From positions 1-37,716 of the forward strand of contig JADWMM010000045.1 of NCBI GenBank assembly GCA_015978205.1: a DNA stretch of 37,716 bases, given 5' to 3'. This stretch comes from Alkaliphilus sp. NP8. Lineage in GTDB: Bacteria > Bacillota > Clostridia > Peptostreptococcales > Natronincolaceae. Below, in pieces: positions 15,444 to 22,748 of this stretch (position 1 is the first letter of the stretch; each line of letters opens with the position of its first letter). The translations under genes and the position numbers were made by a program. The notes beneath the pieces are model-generated. The model did not search any database. It was not told where the DNA came from and saw only the letters and a program-made list of their open reading frames with translations.

Positions 15444-16631
15444 ATGACTAAAAGACTATTTACTTCTGAATCAGTAACAGAAGGACACCCAGATAAGATG
15501 TGCGATCAAATTTCAGATTCTATACTAGATGCTATATTAGAAAAAGACCCAGAGGCTAGAGTTGCATGCGAAACTAGTGTTTCTACAGGACTTGTATTAG
15601 TTTCTGGTGAAATTACAACAAAATGTTATGTAGATATTCCTAAGGTAGTTAGACAAACAGTATCAAATATCGGCTATACTAGAGCTAAGTATGGTTTTGA
15701 CTCTGAAACTTGCTCAGTGCTTACTGCTATAAACGAGCAATCAGCTGATATTGCAATGGGAGTTGATGAAGCTTTAGAAAAGAAACAAGGTGAACATAAA
15801 GATGATTTAGAAGCTATTGGAGCAGGGGATCAAGGTATTATGTTTGGTTTTGCTTGTAATGAAACACCAGAGTTAATGCCATTACCTATTTCTCTTTCTC
15901 ATAAATTAGCTAAAAAATTATCAGATGTAAGAAAAAATGGTATGTTAAAATACTTAAGACCAGATGGAAAAACTCAAGTAACTGTTGAATATGATGGTGA
16001 CAAGCCTATTAGAGTAGATACAGTAGTTATTTCTACACAGCATGGTCCTGAAGTAGATACAAAGACTATTGAAAAAGACATGATTGAACATGTTATTACT
16101 AAAATAATTCCAGCAGAATTATTAGATGAAAATACTAGATATTTTATTAATCCAACAGGTAGATTCGTTGTAGGTGGACCACAAGGAGATGCTGGATTAA
16201 CAGGAAGAAAGATAATTGTAGACACATATGGTGGATATTCTCGTCATGGTGGTGGAGCATTTTCTGGAAAAGATGCAACTAAAGTAGACCGTTCTGCTGC
16301 ATATGCTGCTAGATATGTTGCTAAAAACATAGTAGCCGCAGGACTGGCAGATAAGTGTGAGATTGAGTTAGCTTATGCTATTGGAGTTGCAGAGCCAGTA
16401 TCAATATTAGTTGAAACTTTTGGTACTGGTAAAGTATCCGAAGAAAAACTAACTGAGTTAGTTAAAAAACATTTTGATTTAAGACCAGCAGCTATTATTA
16501 GAGATTTAGACCTAAGAAAACCTGGCTATAAAAATGTTGCAGCATATGGACATTTTGGAAGAACAGACTTAGACCTTACTTGGGAAAGAACAGATAAGGC
16601 AGAAATTTTAAAAGAAGAAGCAGGATTATAA
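15444..16631 (+). CDS. metK: S-adenosylmethionine synthetase
   Basis: The cytoplasmic enzyme makes SAM from methionine and ATP. Its 395 residues and three repeated domains are standard. Motifs include [20 protein letters not shown] at the N-terminus (ATP and Mg binding), [12 protein letters not shown], the P-loop-like [19 protein letters not shown], and the C-terminal AYGHFGR and [15 protein letters not shown] precedes the ATG. It is controlled by the SAM-I riboswitch upstream and ends before a strong terminator. Nothing unusual is visible. Confidence 0.98.
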   Translation: MTKRLFTSESVTEGHPDKMCDQISDSILDAILEKDPEARVACETSVSTGLVLVSGEITTKCYVDIPKVVRQTVSNIGYTRAKYGFDSETCSVLTAINEQSADIAMGVDEALEKKQGEHKDDLEAIGAGDQGIMFGFACNETPELMPLPISLSHKLAKKLSDVRKNGMLKYLRPDGKTQVTVEYDGDKPIRVDTVVISTQHGPEVDTKTIEKDMIEHVITKIIPAELLDENTRYFINPTGRFVVGGPQGDAGLTGRKIIVDTYGGYSRHGGGAFSGKDATKVDRSAAYAARYVAKNIVAAGLADKCEIELAYAIGVAEPVSILVETFGTGKVSEEKLTELVKKHFDLRPAAIIRDLDLRKPGYKNVAAYGHFGRTDLDLTWERTDKAEILKEEAGL

Positions 16632-16657
16632 AATTTAATATTTAATAAAAATAAACA

Positions 16658-16706
16658 CAACCACGTTTTGGTTGATAGGGCTACTACGGGAATGGTTATT
16701 ATCCGT
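16658..16706 (+). ncRNA. Possible small structured RNA element after metK
   Basis: CAACC (16658-16662) pairs with GGTTG (16670-16674), and ACGG (16686-16689) with CCGT (16703-16706). The bases between them (GATAGGGCTACT) and the second loop are more GC-rich than the surroundings. It lies in the metK 3' region between the stop codon and the terminator. I do not recognise a named RNA class, and it may be only a 3' UTR fold. Confidence 0.25.
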
Positions 16707-16717
16707 TTAGTTTTTAC

Positions 16718-16769
16718 AAATAACTTATAAGGTAGATTTTGAATATCTACTTTATAGGTTATTTTTTAT
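16718..16769 (+). terminator. Terminator of the metK unit
   Basis: A near-perfect arm of about 19 bases at 16718-16736 pairs with 16744-16763 around a short loop and runs into a T tract. Confidence 0.88.
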
Positions 16770-16940
16770 TTTTAGGAAATTTTTTTATTCAAACACTAAT
16801 TCGGATTAAATTTCTAAAAATTAGCTTTATAATATTATAAATTTAAAGTTTTCTATAAAAATAATGGTTTGAAAATGCAAGATTCAACTTTATTTTTATT
16901 TTGAAATTCTATATACAATTATATCAACCGGTAAATACAT

Positions 16941-16954
16941 GAAGAGGCCTCTTC
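16941..16954. repeat. Perfect 14-bp palindrome at the sigma-factor gene start
   Basis: GAAGAGGCCTCTTC reads the same on both strands and is unusually GC-rich for this DNA. It ends 2 bases before the AAAGGAAG ribosome site of the sigma-factor gene, so it could be an operator or an RNA hairpin controlling translation. Confidence 0.6.
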
Positions 16955-16971
16955 CGAAAGGAAGAATGACT

Positions 16972-17535
16972 TTGTATATTGAATTTGATAAAAAAGTTGA
17001 AGCTGCATTAAAAGGAGATAATAAAGCTAAGGAGTGGATTATTAATAGTTTAAAACCATTAGTAACATCATACAGTAAAAAATATGGATGGCAAAATGGT
17101 TGGAATGACGAACTTTATCAAGAAGGAGCACTTCAGATACTAGAAGCTTTAAATGATTTTGAGCCAAATAAGAAAATTCCTTTTTTAGGTTTTGTTAGTA
17201 TTAGAATAAAACATTATTATCAAAACAAAAGAAGAAAAAATAAACCTACTACATCTTTAAACCAGTCTATAGTAGAAGGTGATACAGTATCTATTTTAGA
17301 TATGTTAGTAGATGAAAAAATTTGTATAGACATGGATTATATAAAAGAAGAAGATAAAAAGAATTTAATACTTGCCATAGATAAATTGGAACCTTTGGAA
17401 AAGGAGATTATAGAAGAATATTATTTAAAAGAAAATATGCTAAAAAATATAGCTAAAAACAAAAATCTTCATTATGTTACAGTAGCAAAGCGAAAGGGGA
17501 AGGCTTTAGATAAGCTAAAAAAGGCTTTGATATAA
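16972..17535 (+). CDS. Small sigma-70 family RNA polymerase sigma factor
   Basis: The 187-residue protein has sigma region 2 (about 20-90: LVTSYSKKYGW, ELYQEGALQILEAL, FEPNKKIPFLGFVSIRIKHY) and region 4 (about 130-187: LEPLEKEIIEEYYLKENMLK and a helix-turn-helix at NLHYVTVAKRKGKALDKLKK). Regions 1 and 3 are absent, as in ECF and other group 3-4 factors. Two ATGs upstream (16939, 16966) are in frame, but AAAGGAAG stands 7 bases before TTG 16972, which I prefer; the ATG at 16966 is too close to it and 16939 has no site. No anti-sigma gene is adjacent. It heads a cassette with DUF1659, DUF2922 and YvrJ genes. In Bacillus subtilis yvrJ sits beside the SigO-type factor yvrI, a possible parallel. 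Confidence 0.85.
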   Translation: MYIEFDKKVEAALKGDNKAKEWIINSLKPLVTSYSKKYGWQNGWNDELYQEGALQILEALNDFEPNKKIPFLGFVSIRIKHYYQNKRRKNKPTTSLNQSIVEGDTVSILDMLVDEKICIDMDYIKEEDKKNLILAIDKLEPLEKEIIEEYYLKENMLKNIAKNKNLHYVTVAKRKGKALDKLKKALI

Positions 17536-17606
17536 ATAATTTTAAAAAATAGGCTAATTTTTATCTCTTTAAAACATGTAATAGGTGTAAGAGAGGAGGT
17601 GAAAAA

Positions 17607-17834
17607 ATGCCAGTTAATATTATTGATCAAAGCTCAAAGGTTAGACTTCGTTTTGTGGATAGTGTAGATGGTGAAGGAAAAGAAAGGTTAACCAGTAGAA
17701 CTTACAGTAACGTTAAAGTAGCTACAACTGATGAAGACGTTTATGGAGTTGCTGTAGATATGGCTGGACTTCAAAGTAAGCCATTGAAAACTATCATCAG
17801 AACAGATGAAAAAGAATTAGTTGAAGGATTATAA
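17607..17834 (+). CDS. DUF1659 protein
   Basis: The 75-residue soluble protein matches DUF1659: SSKVRLRFVDSVDGEGKERL, then RTYSNVKVATTDEDVYGVA, AGLQSKPLKTIIRTDEKEL. It looks like a small beta-rich fold with one helix. No function is known for the family. GAGAGGAGGTG precedes the ATG. It is followed 34 bases later by the DUF2922 gene, and both proteins share a plan of an initial beta strand with an LRF/LNF motif, a central helix and a final hydrophobic strand, so they could pair or co-assemble (inference). Confidence 0.88.
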   Translation: MPVNIIDQSSKVRLRFVDSVDGEGKERLTSRTYSNVKVATTDEDVYGVAVDMAGLQSKPLKTIIRTDEKELVEGL

Positions 17835-17868
17835 TTAGGTCTAAGACCTTAAAAAAGGAGGTGGAAAA

Positions 17869-18090
17869 GTGAAGCAATTAGAACTAAATTTTAAAAGAGA
17901 AGACGGAAGAACATCTAGAATAACAGTAAATAATGCTAGAGATGATTTAACAGGAGCAGAAGTGAAAGCTGTAATGGATGGAATAGTAGCTAAGGACATA
18001 TTTGCTCCAAGTGGTATCAGTATTATTGGAGTTGAAGGAGCTACTATAGTTACAACTCAAGAGGAGGAATTGGATTTACAACAAGTATAA
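17869..18090 (+). CDS. DUF2922 protein
   Basis: This 73-residue soluble protein matches DUF2922: KQLELNFKREDGRTSRITV, DDLTGAEVKAVMDGIVAKDI, then SGISIIGVEGATIVTTQEEE. The family has no assigned role and is usually found next to DUF1659. AAAAAAGGAGGTG precedes a GTG start at good spacing. A hairpin lies between this gene and yvrJ. Confidence 0.88.
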   Translation: MKQLELNFKREDGRTSRITVNNARDDLTGAEVKAVMDGIVAKDIFAPSGISIIGVEGATIVTTQEEELDLQQV

Positions 18091-18092
18091 TT

Positions 18093-18118
18093 AAAAGCCG
18101 GGAGCAATCTCGGCTTTT
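18093..18118 (+). terminator. Hairpin between DUF2922 and yvrJ-type genes
   Basis: AAAAGCCG with following GAG pairs with CTCGGCTTTT. Only four T follow the stem, so it is probably a weak or partial terminator that lowers expression of the next gene. Confidence 0.6.
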
Positions 18119-18156
18119 ACTATATTTAATATTAAGAATATAAGGAGGTAAAAAAA

Positions 18157-18321
18157 TTGGAAAACATGTTTAGTCAAGTTGCTAATTTAGGGTTCCCCAT
18201 TGTCATATCTATCTACTTATTAGTTAGATTAGAAGGAAAAGTAGAAAACTTAACCATTAGCATAAACGAACTAGCAAAATCAATAGATTTATTATCGATT
18301 AAAAACACTGAAAGAATGTGA
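18157..18321 (+). CDS. YvrJ-family small membrane protein, 54 residues
   Basis: The peptide is MENMFSQVANLGFPIVISIY, then LLVRLEGKVENLTISINELA and KSIDLLSIKNTERM. It has one N-terminal hydrophobic helix (about 8-24) with the LGFPI signature of YvrJ proteins and a charged amphipathic helix behind it that could form a coiled coil. The arrangement, helix then coiled coil, resembles phage holin-like or membrane-anchor peptides. The start is TTG, fixed by AAGGAGGT with 7 bases spacing. It closes the sigma-DUF1659-DUF2922 cassette. The membrane location is a prediction; function is unknown. Confidence 0.85.
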   Translation: MENMFSQVANLGFPIVISIYLLVRLEGKVENLTISINELAKSIDLLSIKNTERM

Positions 18322-18327
18322 TATAAT
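18299..18327 (+). promoter_or_regulatory. Extended -10 promoter of recD2
   Basis: TTAAAA (18299-18304), 17 bases, TATAAT (18322-18327) preceded by TGA as an extended TGnTATAAT. It overlaps the yvrJ stop codon and separates recD2 from the sigma cassette. Confidence 0.5.
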
Positions 18328-18361
18328 GTAAAAAAGATTTATAAGCTGGGAGGAAATTGTA

Positions 18362-20584
18362 GTGGTCGAACTAGAAGGTAGATTAATAGAAATTATATTT
18401 CAGAACGAATCTAATGGATATCTAGTTGGAGTATTAGATATAGAAGACGAAGAAATAACAATAGTAGGCTGTCTACCTGCTTTAAAAGAAGGAGAAATGA
18501 TTGCTGTAAAAGGTAAATGGGTTGTACATCCAGTATATGGTAAGCAAATGGATGTTAAAGAATACCGTGCAATTCAGCCTTCAACTAAAGAAGGTATATT
18601 AAAATACTTGTCCTCGGGAGTTATAAAAGGAATAGGTAAAAAAATGGCACAGAGAATAGTAGACCACTTTGGTACAGATGCTCTGGACATAATACAGTAT
18701 GATCCACAAAAATTAACACAGGTTTCTGGAATTGGAGATGCTAAGGCAGAGACAATAGCACAGGCATTTGAAGATCAGAGAGAACTAAGAGAGATAATAC
18801 TTTTTCTTTCCCAGTATGGTGTTAGTCCAAATTATGCGGTTAAAATATATAAAAAATATAAGGAGATGACCATAGCATATATACAAGAAAATCCATATCG
18901 TTTGGCAGATGAAATAATTGGTATAGGATTTAAAAAAGCAGATCAAATTGCACAAGCCATGGGAATCTCCTTAAATTCCAAATATCGAATTCATTCAGGT
19001 ATAAGATACACCATAAATACATTTCACCTAGAAGGCCATACATATGCTCCTGGTGAGCTTTTAGTAGATAGAGCAAAGGATCTACTAAATGTAACAGAAG
19101 AAGAAGTGGTGGAGGCTATGCAGGAAATGGCTCTCAAGCAAAAAATACAGCTAGAGAGAAAAGATGAAGAAATAATAGTATACTCTATGCCATATTTTTA
19201 TGCAGAGACTAACGCATGTAAAAAACTAATAGAACTTTCTCAAATAGAGTTAGATCCTTTAGAAATAGATGTTGATGAAGAAATAAGCAATATAGAAGAT
19301 GAAGACGGAATAGTTCTTGCAGAAAATCAAAAAGAAGCTATAAGACAGTCAGTAGACAAAGGCGTTTTAGTAATTACAGGTGGACCTGGTACTGGTAAAA
19401 CTACTACTATAAACACATTAATTAAAGTTTTTGAAAATCAAAAAAAGAAAATTATCTTAGCTGCGCCCACTGGTAGAGCAGCTAAACGTATGACAGAAGC
19501 AACAGGCAAAGAAGCAAAAACCATACATAGATTATTAGAAATGGGATATAGTGACGAAGATGAAGGTATGTTGTTTCAAAGAAATGAGGACAATCCTCTG
19601 CCAGGTGATGTAATAATAATAGACGAAGTATCTATGGTGGATATTATATTAATGAACAGTCTTTTAAAAGCTATTTCACGTGGAATAAGGGTAATCTTTG
19701 TTGGAGATGTGGATCAGCTTCCATCTGTAGGAGCAGGTAATGTATTAAAAGATATTATAGAGAGTAATGTAATAAAGGTAGTACGCTTAAATGAAATCTT
19801 TAGACAAGCTGGAGAAAGTATGATAGTTGTTAACGCACATAAAATTAATAAAGGAGAATATCCTAAATTAAATAGTAAAGACAAGGATTTCTACTTTATT
19901 ACTAGAAATAAAAAAGATGATATTTTAAATACTATAATAGGAGTAGTAAAGGAAAGGTTACCTAAGCATTACAATTTTGATCCTATACAGGATATCCAAG
20001 TATTAACTCCTATGAAAAAAGGAGAAGTAGGAACATTAAATTTAAATAAAGAACTACAGAATTATTTAAATCCACCCGATAAATATAAAAGAGAAAAAGA
20101 GTTAAGAGAAAAAATATTCCGTGTAGGCGACAAGGTTATGCAGATTAAAAACAACTACACATTAAAATGGACAAGTTTAGATGTAGATGCAGAAGAAGCA
20201 CAGGGTGAAGGTGTATTTAATGGAGATATAGGTTATATACAGCATATAAATAAAGAAGAGCAGGAATTAACAGTTTTCTTCGACGATAATAGAAGTGTTG
20301 TTTATACTTATTCTCAGCTAGATGAGCTGGAGCTTGCTTATTCTATTACTATACATAAAAGTCAGGGAAGTGAATTTCCAGTAGTTGTAATACCAATTAC
20401 TTGGGGACCACCTATGCTACTTACACGTAACCTTTTATATACAGCAGTAACTAGAGCTAAATCTCTTGTAGTTTTAGTAGGTAGTGAAAACTATTTAAAG
20501 CGTATGATAGATAACAATAAGATAGTTGAAAGATACTCAGGTCTTGGAACTAGATTAAAAAAGTTTTTTGAAATTATGATCTAA
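18362..20584 (+). CDS. recD2: RecD2-type DNA helicase
   Basis: The 740-residue helicase of the RecD2 (RecD-like, not part of RecBCD) family is a 5'-3' DNA helicase for repair and replication-fork maintenance. The order is an N-terminal OB-like domain (about 1-75), a helix-hairpin-helix region (about 88-200, with IKGIGKKMAQRIV and VSGIGDAKAETI), then the SF1B motor: Walker A GGPGTGKTTT near residue 341, Walker B VIIIDEVSMVD near 418, GDVDQLPSVGAGN, and the final motif with ELAYSITIHKSQGSEFPVV and LLYTAVTRAK. All motor motifs are intact. The start is GTG after GGGAGG with 8 bases spacing. It heads the comF-flagellar gene block. Confidence 0.95.
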   Translation: MVELEGRLIEIIFQNESNGYLVGVLDIEDEEITIVGCLPALKEGEMIAVKGKWVVHPVYGKQMDVKEYRAIQPSTKEGILKYLSSGVIKGIGKKMAQRIVDHFGTDALDIIQYDPQKLTQVSGIGDAKAETIAQAFEDQRELREIILFLSQYGVSPNYAVKIYKKYKEMTIAYIQENPYRLADEIIGIGFKKADQIAQAMGISLNSKYRIHSGIRYTINTFHLEGHTYAPGELLVDRAKDLLNVTEEEVVEAMQEMALKQKIQLERKDEEIIVYSMPYFYAETNACKKLIELSQIELDPLEIDVDEEISNIEDEDGIVLAENQKEAIRQSVDKGVLVITGGPGTGKTTTINTLIKVFENQKKKIILAAPTGRAAKRMTEATGKEAKTIHRLLEMGYSDEDEGMLFQRNEDNPLPGDVIIIDEVSMVDIILMNSLLKAISRGIRVIFVGDVDQLPSVGAGNVLKDIIESNVIKVVRLNEIFRQAGESMIVVNAHKINKGEYPKLNSKDKDFYFITRNKKDDILNTIIGVVKERLPKHYNFDPIQDIQVLTPMKKGEVGTLNLNKELQNYLNPPDKYKREKELREKIFRVGDKVMQIKNNYTLKWTSLDVDAEEAQGEGVFNGDIGYIQHINKEEQELTVFFDDNRSVVYTYSQLDELELAYSITIHKSQGSEFPVVVIPITWGPPMLLTRNLLYTAVTRAKSLVVLVGSENYLKRMIDNNKIVERYSGLGTRLKKFFEIMI

Positions 20585-20660
20585 CTCGACTTGCAGAGCA
20601 AATCGCTGGTAGGTCAAACGCAGTTTCTTGTGGATTGTATTGAAAAGGGTGAAATTTAAA

Positions 20661-21395
20661 GTGAAAATTCTACAAATATCTAAAGAATATATAGATGCTG
20701 CGTTAGACTTAATCTATCCGTCTAAAACTATTTGTTATAGCTGTGGAAATATTATAAAAAGAGAAGAAAAATATAGTTTATGCCCAAATTGCTATAATTC
20801 ACTTCCTTTTATACCAGAACATAGCTGCAATAAATGTGGAAGTCCACTAAGGATGATAGAAGATGGTCCAAATTGTGAAGAATGTAAAAACACTTTTTGT
20901 TTTTTTCATAAAGCTATATCAGTAGTCAAATATGAAGAAGTTGTAAAAAGGTTAATATATAGATTGAAATACTCTAATCACACTTATTTAAGCAGGACTA
21001 TGGGAGCTATGATGGCAAATAAATTGAAAGCAGAAGGAATTAAAATAGACTTAATTATTCCAATACCTTTATATAAAAATAGGGAAAAAGAAAGAGGTTT
21101 TAACCAATCTGTTTTATTAAGCAAGTATATTTCAGAAAAAATTAATATTCCTGTAAATACAAATAGTCTAATTAGAGTTAAAAATACTAAAGTAATGCAT
21201 ATTTTAAGTAAAAAAGAAAGAGTACAAAATGTAAAAGATGCTTTTAAAGTAGTAGACAAGAGGGTAATAAAGAATAAAAGTATACTATTAGTAGATGATA
21301 TTTTCACAACTGGAGCTACAGTAAATATTAGCAGTAAATTATTAATAGAAGCAGGTGCTAAATTAATAATAGTACTTACATTTGCAAGAGACTAA
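20661..21395 (+). CDS. comF: ComF family phosphoribosyltransferase-like protein
   Basis: The 244-residue protein joins a zinc-ribbon N-terminus (CYSCGN, CPNC, CNKCGS, CEEC pairs within residues 18-85) to a phosphoribosyltransferase fold, with KRLIYRLKYSN, the IIPIPLYKNREKERGFNQS block and the PRPP loop ILLVDDIFTTGATVNISS. ComF is needed for natural transformation in several bacteria and works near the uptake helicase; its enzyme activity is unproven. An in-frame TTG at 20628 exists, but the AAAGGGTGA site points to GTG at 20661. Its position beside yvyF and flgM is the usual Firmicute order. Confidence 0.93.
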   Translation: MKILQISKEYIDAALDLIYPSKTICYSCGNIIKREEKYSLCPNCYNSLPFIPEHSCNKCGSPLRMIEDGPNCEECKNTFCFFHKAISVVKYEEVVKRLIYRLKYSNHTYLSRTMGAMMANKLKAEGIKIDLIIPIPLYKNREKERGFNQSVLLSKYISEKINIPVNTNSLIRVKNTKVMHILSKKERVQNVKDAFKVVDKRVIKNKSILLVDDIFTTGATVNISSKLLIEAGAKLIIVLTFARD

Positions 21396-21422
21396 CATAG
21401 GAAATGTTAAGGGGGAATTATT

Positions 21423-21842
21423 ATGGATTTAAGAAACTGTATAAAGTGTGGTAGAGTTTTTGCTTATACTGGGAGCGATATATGCTCAAGGTGTGCAGGG
21501 GATGATATAGAAGATTTTAAGAAGGTAAAAGAATATTTATATGAAAAACCAGGAGCAACTGTAGTAGAAGTATCAGAAGAAACAGGAGTATCTGAAAAGA
21601 AAATTCTAAGATATTTAAGAGAAAGTAGAATTGAAATTAGAGAAGTAGATAATTTCTTATTAGATTGTCAAAGATGTGGTAAATCAATACGTTCAGGTAG
21701 GTTTTGTGATAAATGTACATATGAAATGAAAAGAGAGTTTAAGTCAGCAATAACACCTAAAAAAGAAGAACCTAAATTAAAAGATCCGGGTAAAGAAAAA
21801 ACAAAGATGTATACATATGAAATTAGAAAAAAATATAAATAG
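21423..21842 (+). CDS. yvyF: YvyF-type flagellar operon protein
   Basis: The 139-residue protein has two Cys4 zinc-binding clusters flanking a helix-turn-helix: CIKCGRVF with CSRC at residues 6-25, VVEVSEETGVSEKKILRYLR at about 42-61, then CQRCGKSIRSGRFCDKC. This is the TIGR03826-type flagellar operon protein, always between comF and flgM. Its role, probably regulatory, is not established. AAGGGGGAA precedes the ATG. Confidence 0.92.
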   Translation: MDLRNCIKCGRVFAYTGSDICSRCAGDDIEDFKKVKEYLYEKPGATVVEVSEETGVSEKKILRYLRESRIEIREVDNFLLDCQRCGKSIRSGRFCDKCTYEMKREFKSAITPKKEEPKLKDPGKEKTKMYTYEIRKKYK

Positions 21843-21844
21843 AC

Positions 21845-21872
21845 TAAAGAAACACCTTAAATTTACCGATAA
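21845..21872 (+). promoter_or_regulatory. Sigma-D type promoter of flgM
   Basis: TAAA (21845-21848), 16 bases, ACCGATAA (21865-21872), one base off the GCCGATAA motif of the flagellar sigma factor. It lies just after the yvyF stop and about 45 bases before flgM. Confidence 0.75.
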
Positions 21873-21916
21873 TATTTGTAAGAATATAAAAAACGGAGAA
21901 AATGGGGTGTTTTTTT

Positions 21917-22210
21917 ATGAAAATTTCTAATAATCCTAATGTAAATAAGGCTATGCAAATATATAATAAAACTAAATCAGAAAAGGTTAATAACACAAAG
22001 GAAGTAAAAAAGCCTAAAGATGAGTTACAACTTTCAGATAAAGCTAAAGAATATCAAATAGCAATGAAAGCCTTTAAAAAGTTACCAGAAGTTCGAGAGG
22101 ACCTAGTAAACACATTGAAAGATGAAATTAACCAAGGTAAATATAATGTAAGTGGAAAGGAAATAGCAGATAAAATAATTGAAAGTATAGGAGTGGATAG
22201 AAAAATATAA
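21917..22210 (+). CDS. flgM: Anti-sigma factor FlgM
   Basis: The 97-residue protein is the inhibitor of the flagellar sigma factor. The N-terminal half is polar and probably disordered (NKAMQIYNKTKSEKVNNTKE), followed by the family motif DELQLSDKAKEYQIAMKAFK and the C-terminal binding helices LPEVREDLVNTLKDEINQG and GKEIADKIIES. An earlier ATG (21902) lies inside the GGGGTG ribosome site; the ATG at 21917 gives the standard protein. The sigma-D-type promoter upstream implies feedback on its own sigma factor. Confidence 0.93.
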   Translation: MKISNNPNVNKAMQIYNKTKSEKVNNTKEVKKPKDELQLSDKAKEYQIAMKAFKKLPEVREDLVNTLKDEINQGKYNVSGKEIADKIIESIGVDRKI

Positions 22211-22240
22211 TGGAAACTCTTAGATAAGAGGTGATACAAA

Positions 22241-22738
22241 ATGAACAAATGTATAGAACAGTTAAAAGATACATTAATAAAAGAAAACGAGCTATATACT
22301 CAGGTTTTAAAGCTAGGAGAAAGGAAGACCGAAGTTGTAGTAGCTAGAAATATAAAAGAGTTAGATAATATTACAAAAAAAGAGCAGCAATACATTATGA
22401 ATATGGGAACTTTTGAAAAAATAAGAAGATCTATATTTAGTAATATTGCAGAAGAGTTAAATATAAAAAAGCCAGAAAGTGTTTCAGAATTAATCCTTTC
22501 GTTAGAAGAAGATACTGGAAATGAAATTGATAATTTGCGAAATAAGTTATTAGAAACTATAGATAAAATAAAAAAGAAAAATGAAGACAACGAAAAATTA
22601 ATAAACCAAAGTTTAGAATACGTTAATTTTAATTTAGAGTTAATGACTGAGTCTCCAGAAGAGAGGAATAAATATAGCAACAAAGCTTCAGAAAATAAAA
22701 AAATAAAAACTATAAGTTTCTTTGACATGAAAATTTAG
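22241..22738 (+). CDS. flgN: FlgN-family chaperone
   Basis: The 165-residue protein is almost fully helical and coiled-coil. It has the FlgN layout: an N-terminal LKDTLIKENELYTQVLKLGE helix, a KKEQQYIMNMGTFEKIRRSIF segment and the C-terminal LINQSLEYVNFNLEL helix. FlgN escorts FlgK and FlgL to the flagellar export gate. AAGAGGTGAT precedes the ATG. It starts 30 bases after flgM and ends 10 bases before flgK, as expected of one operon. Confidence 0.9.
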   Translation: MNKCIEQLKDTLIKENELYTQVLKLGERKTEVVVARNIKELDNITKKEQQYIMNMGTFEKIRRSIFSNIAEELNIKKPESVSELILSLEEDTGNEIDNLRNKLLETIDKIKKKNEDNEKLINQSLEYVNFNLELMTESPEERNKYSNKASENKKIKTISFFDMKI

Positions 22739-22748
22739 GAGGGAAAAC

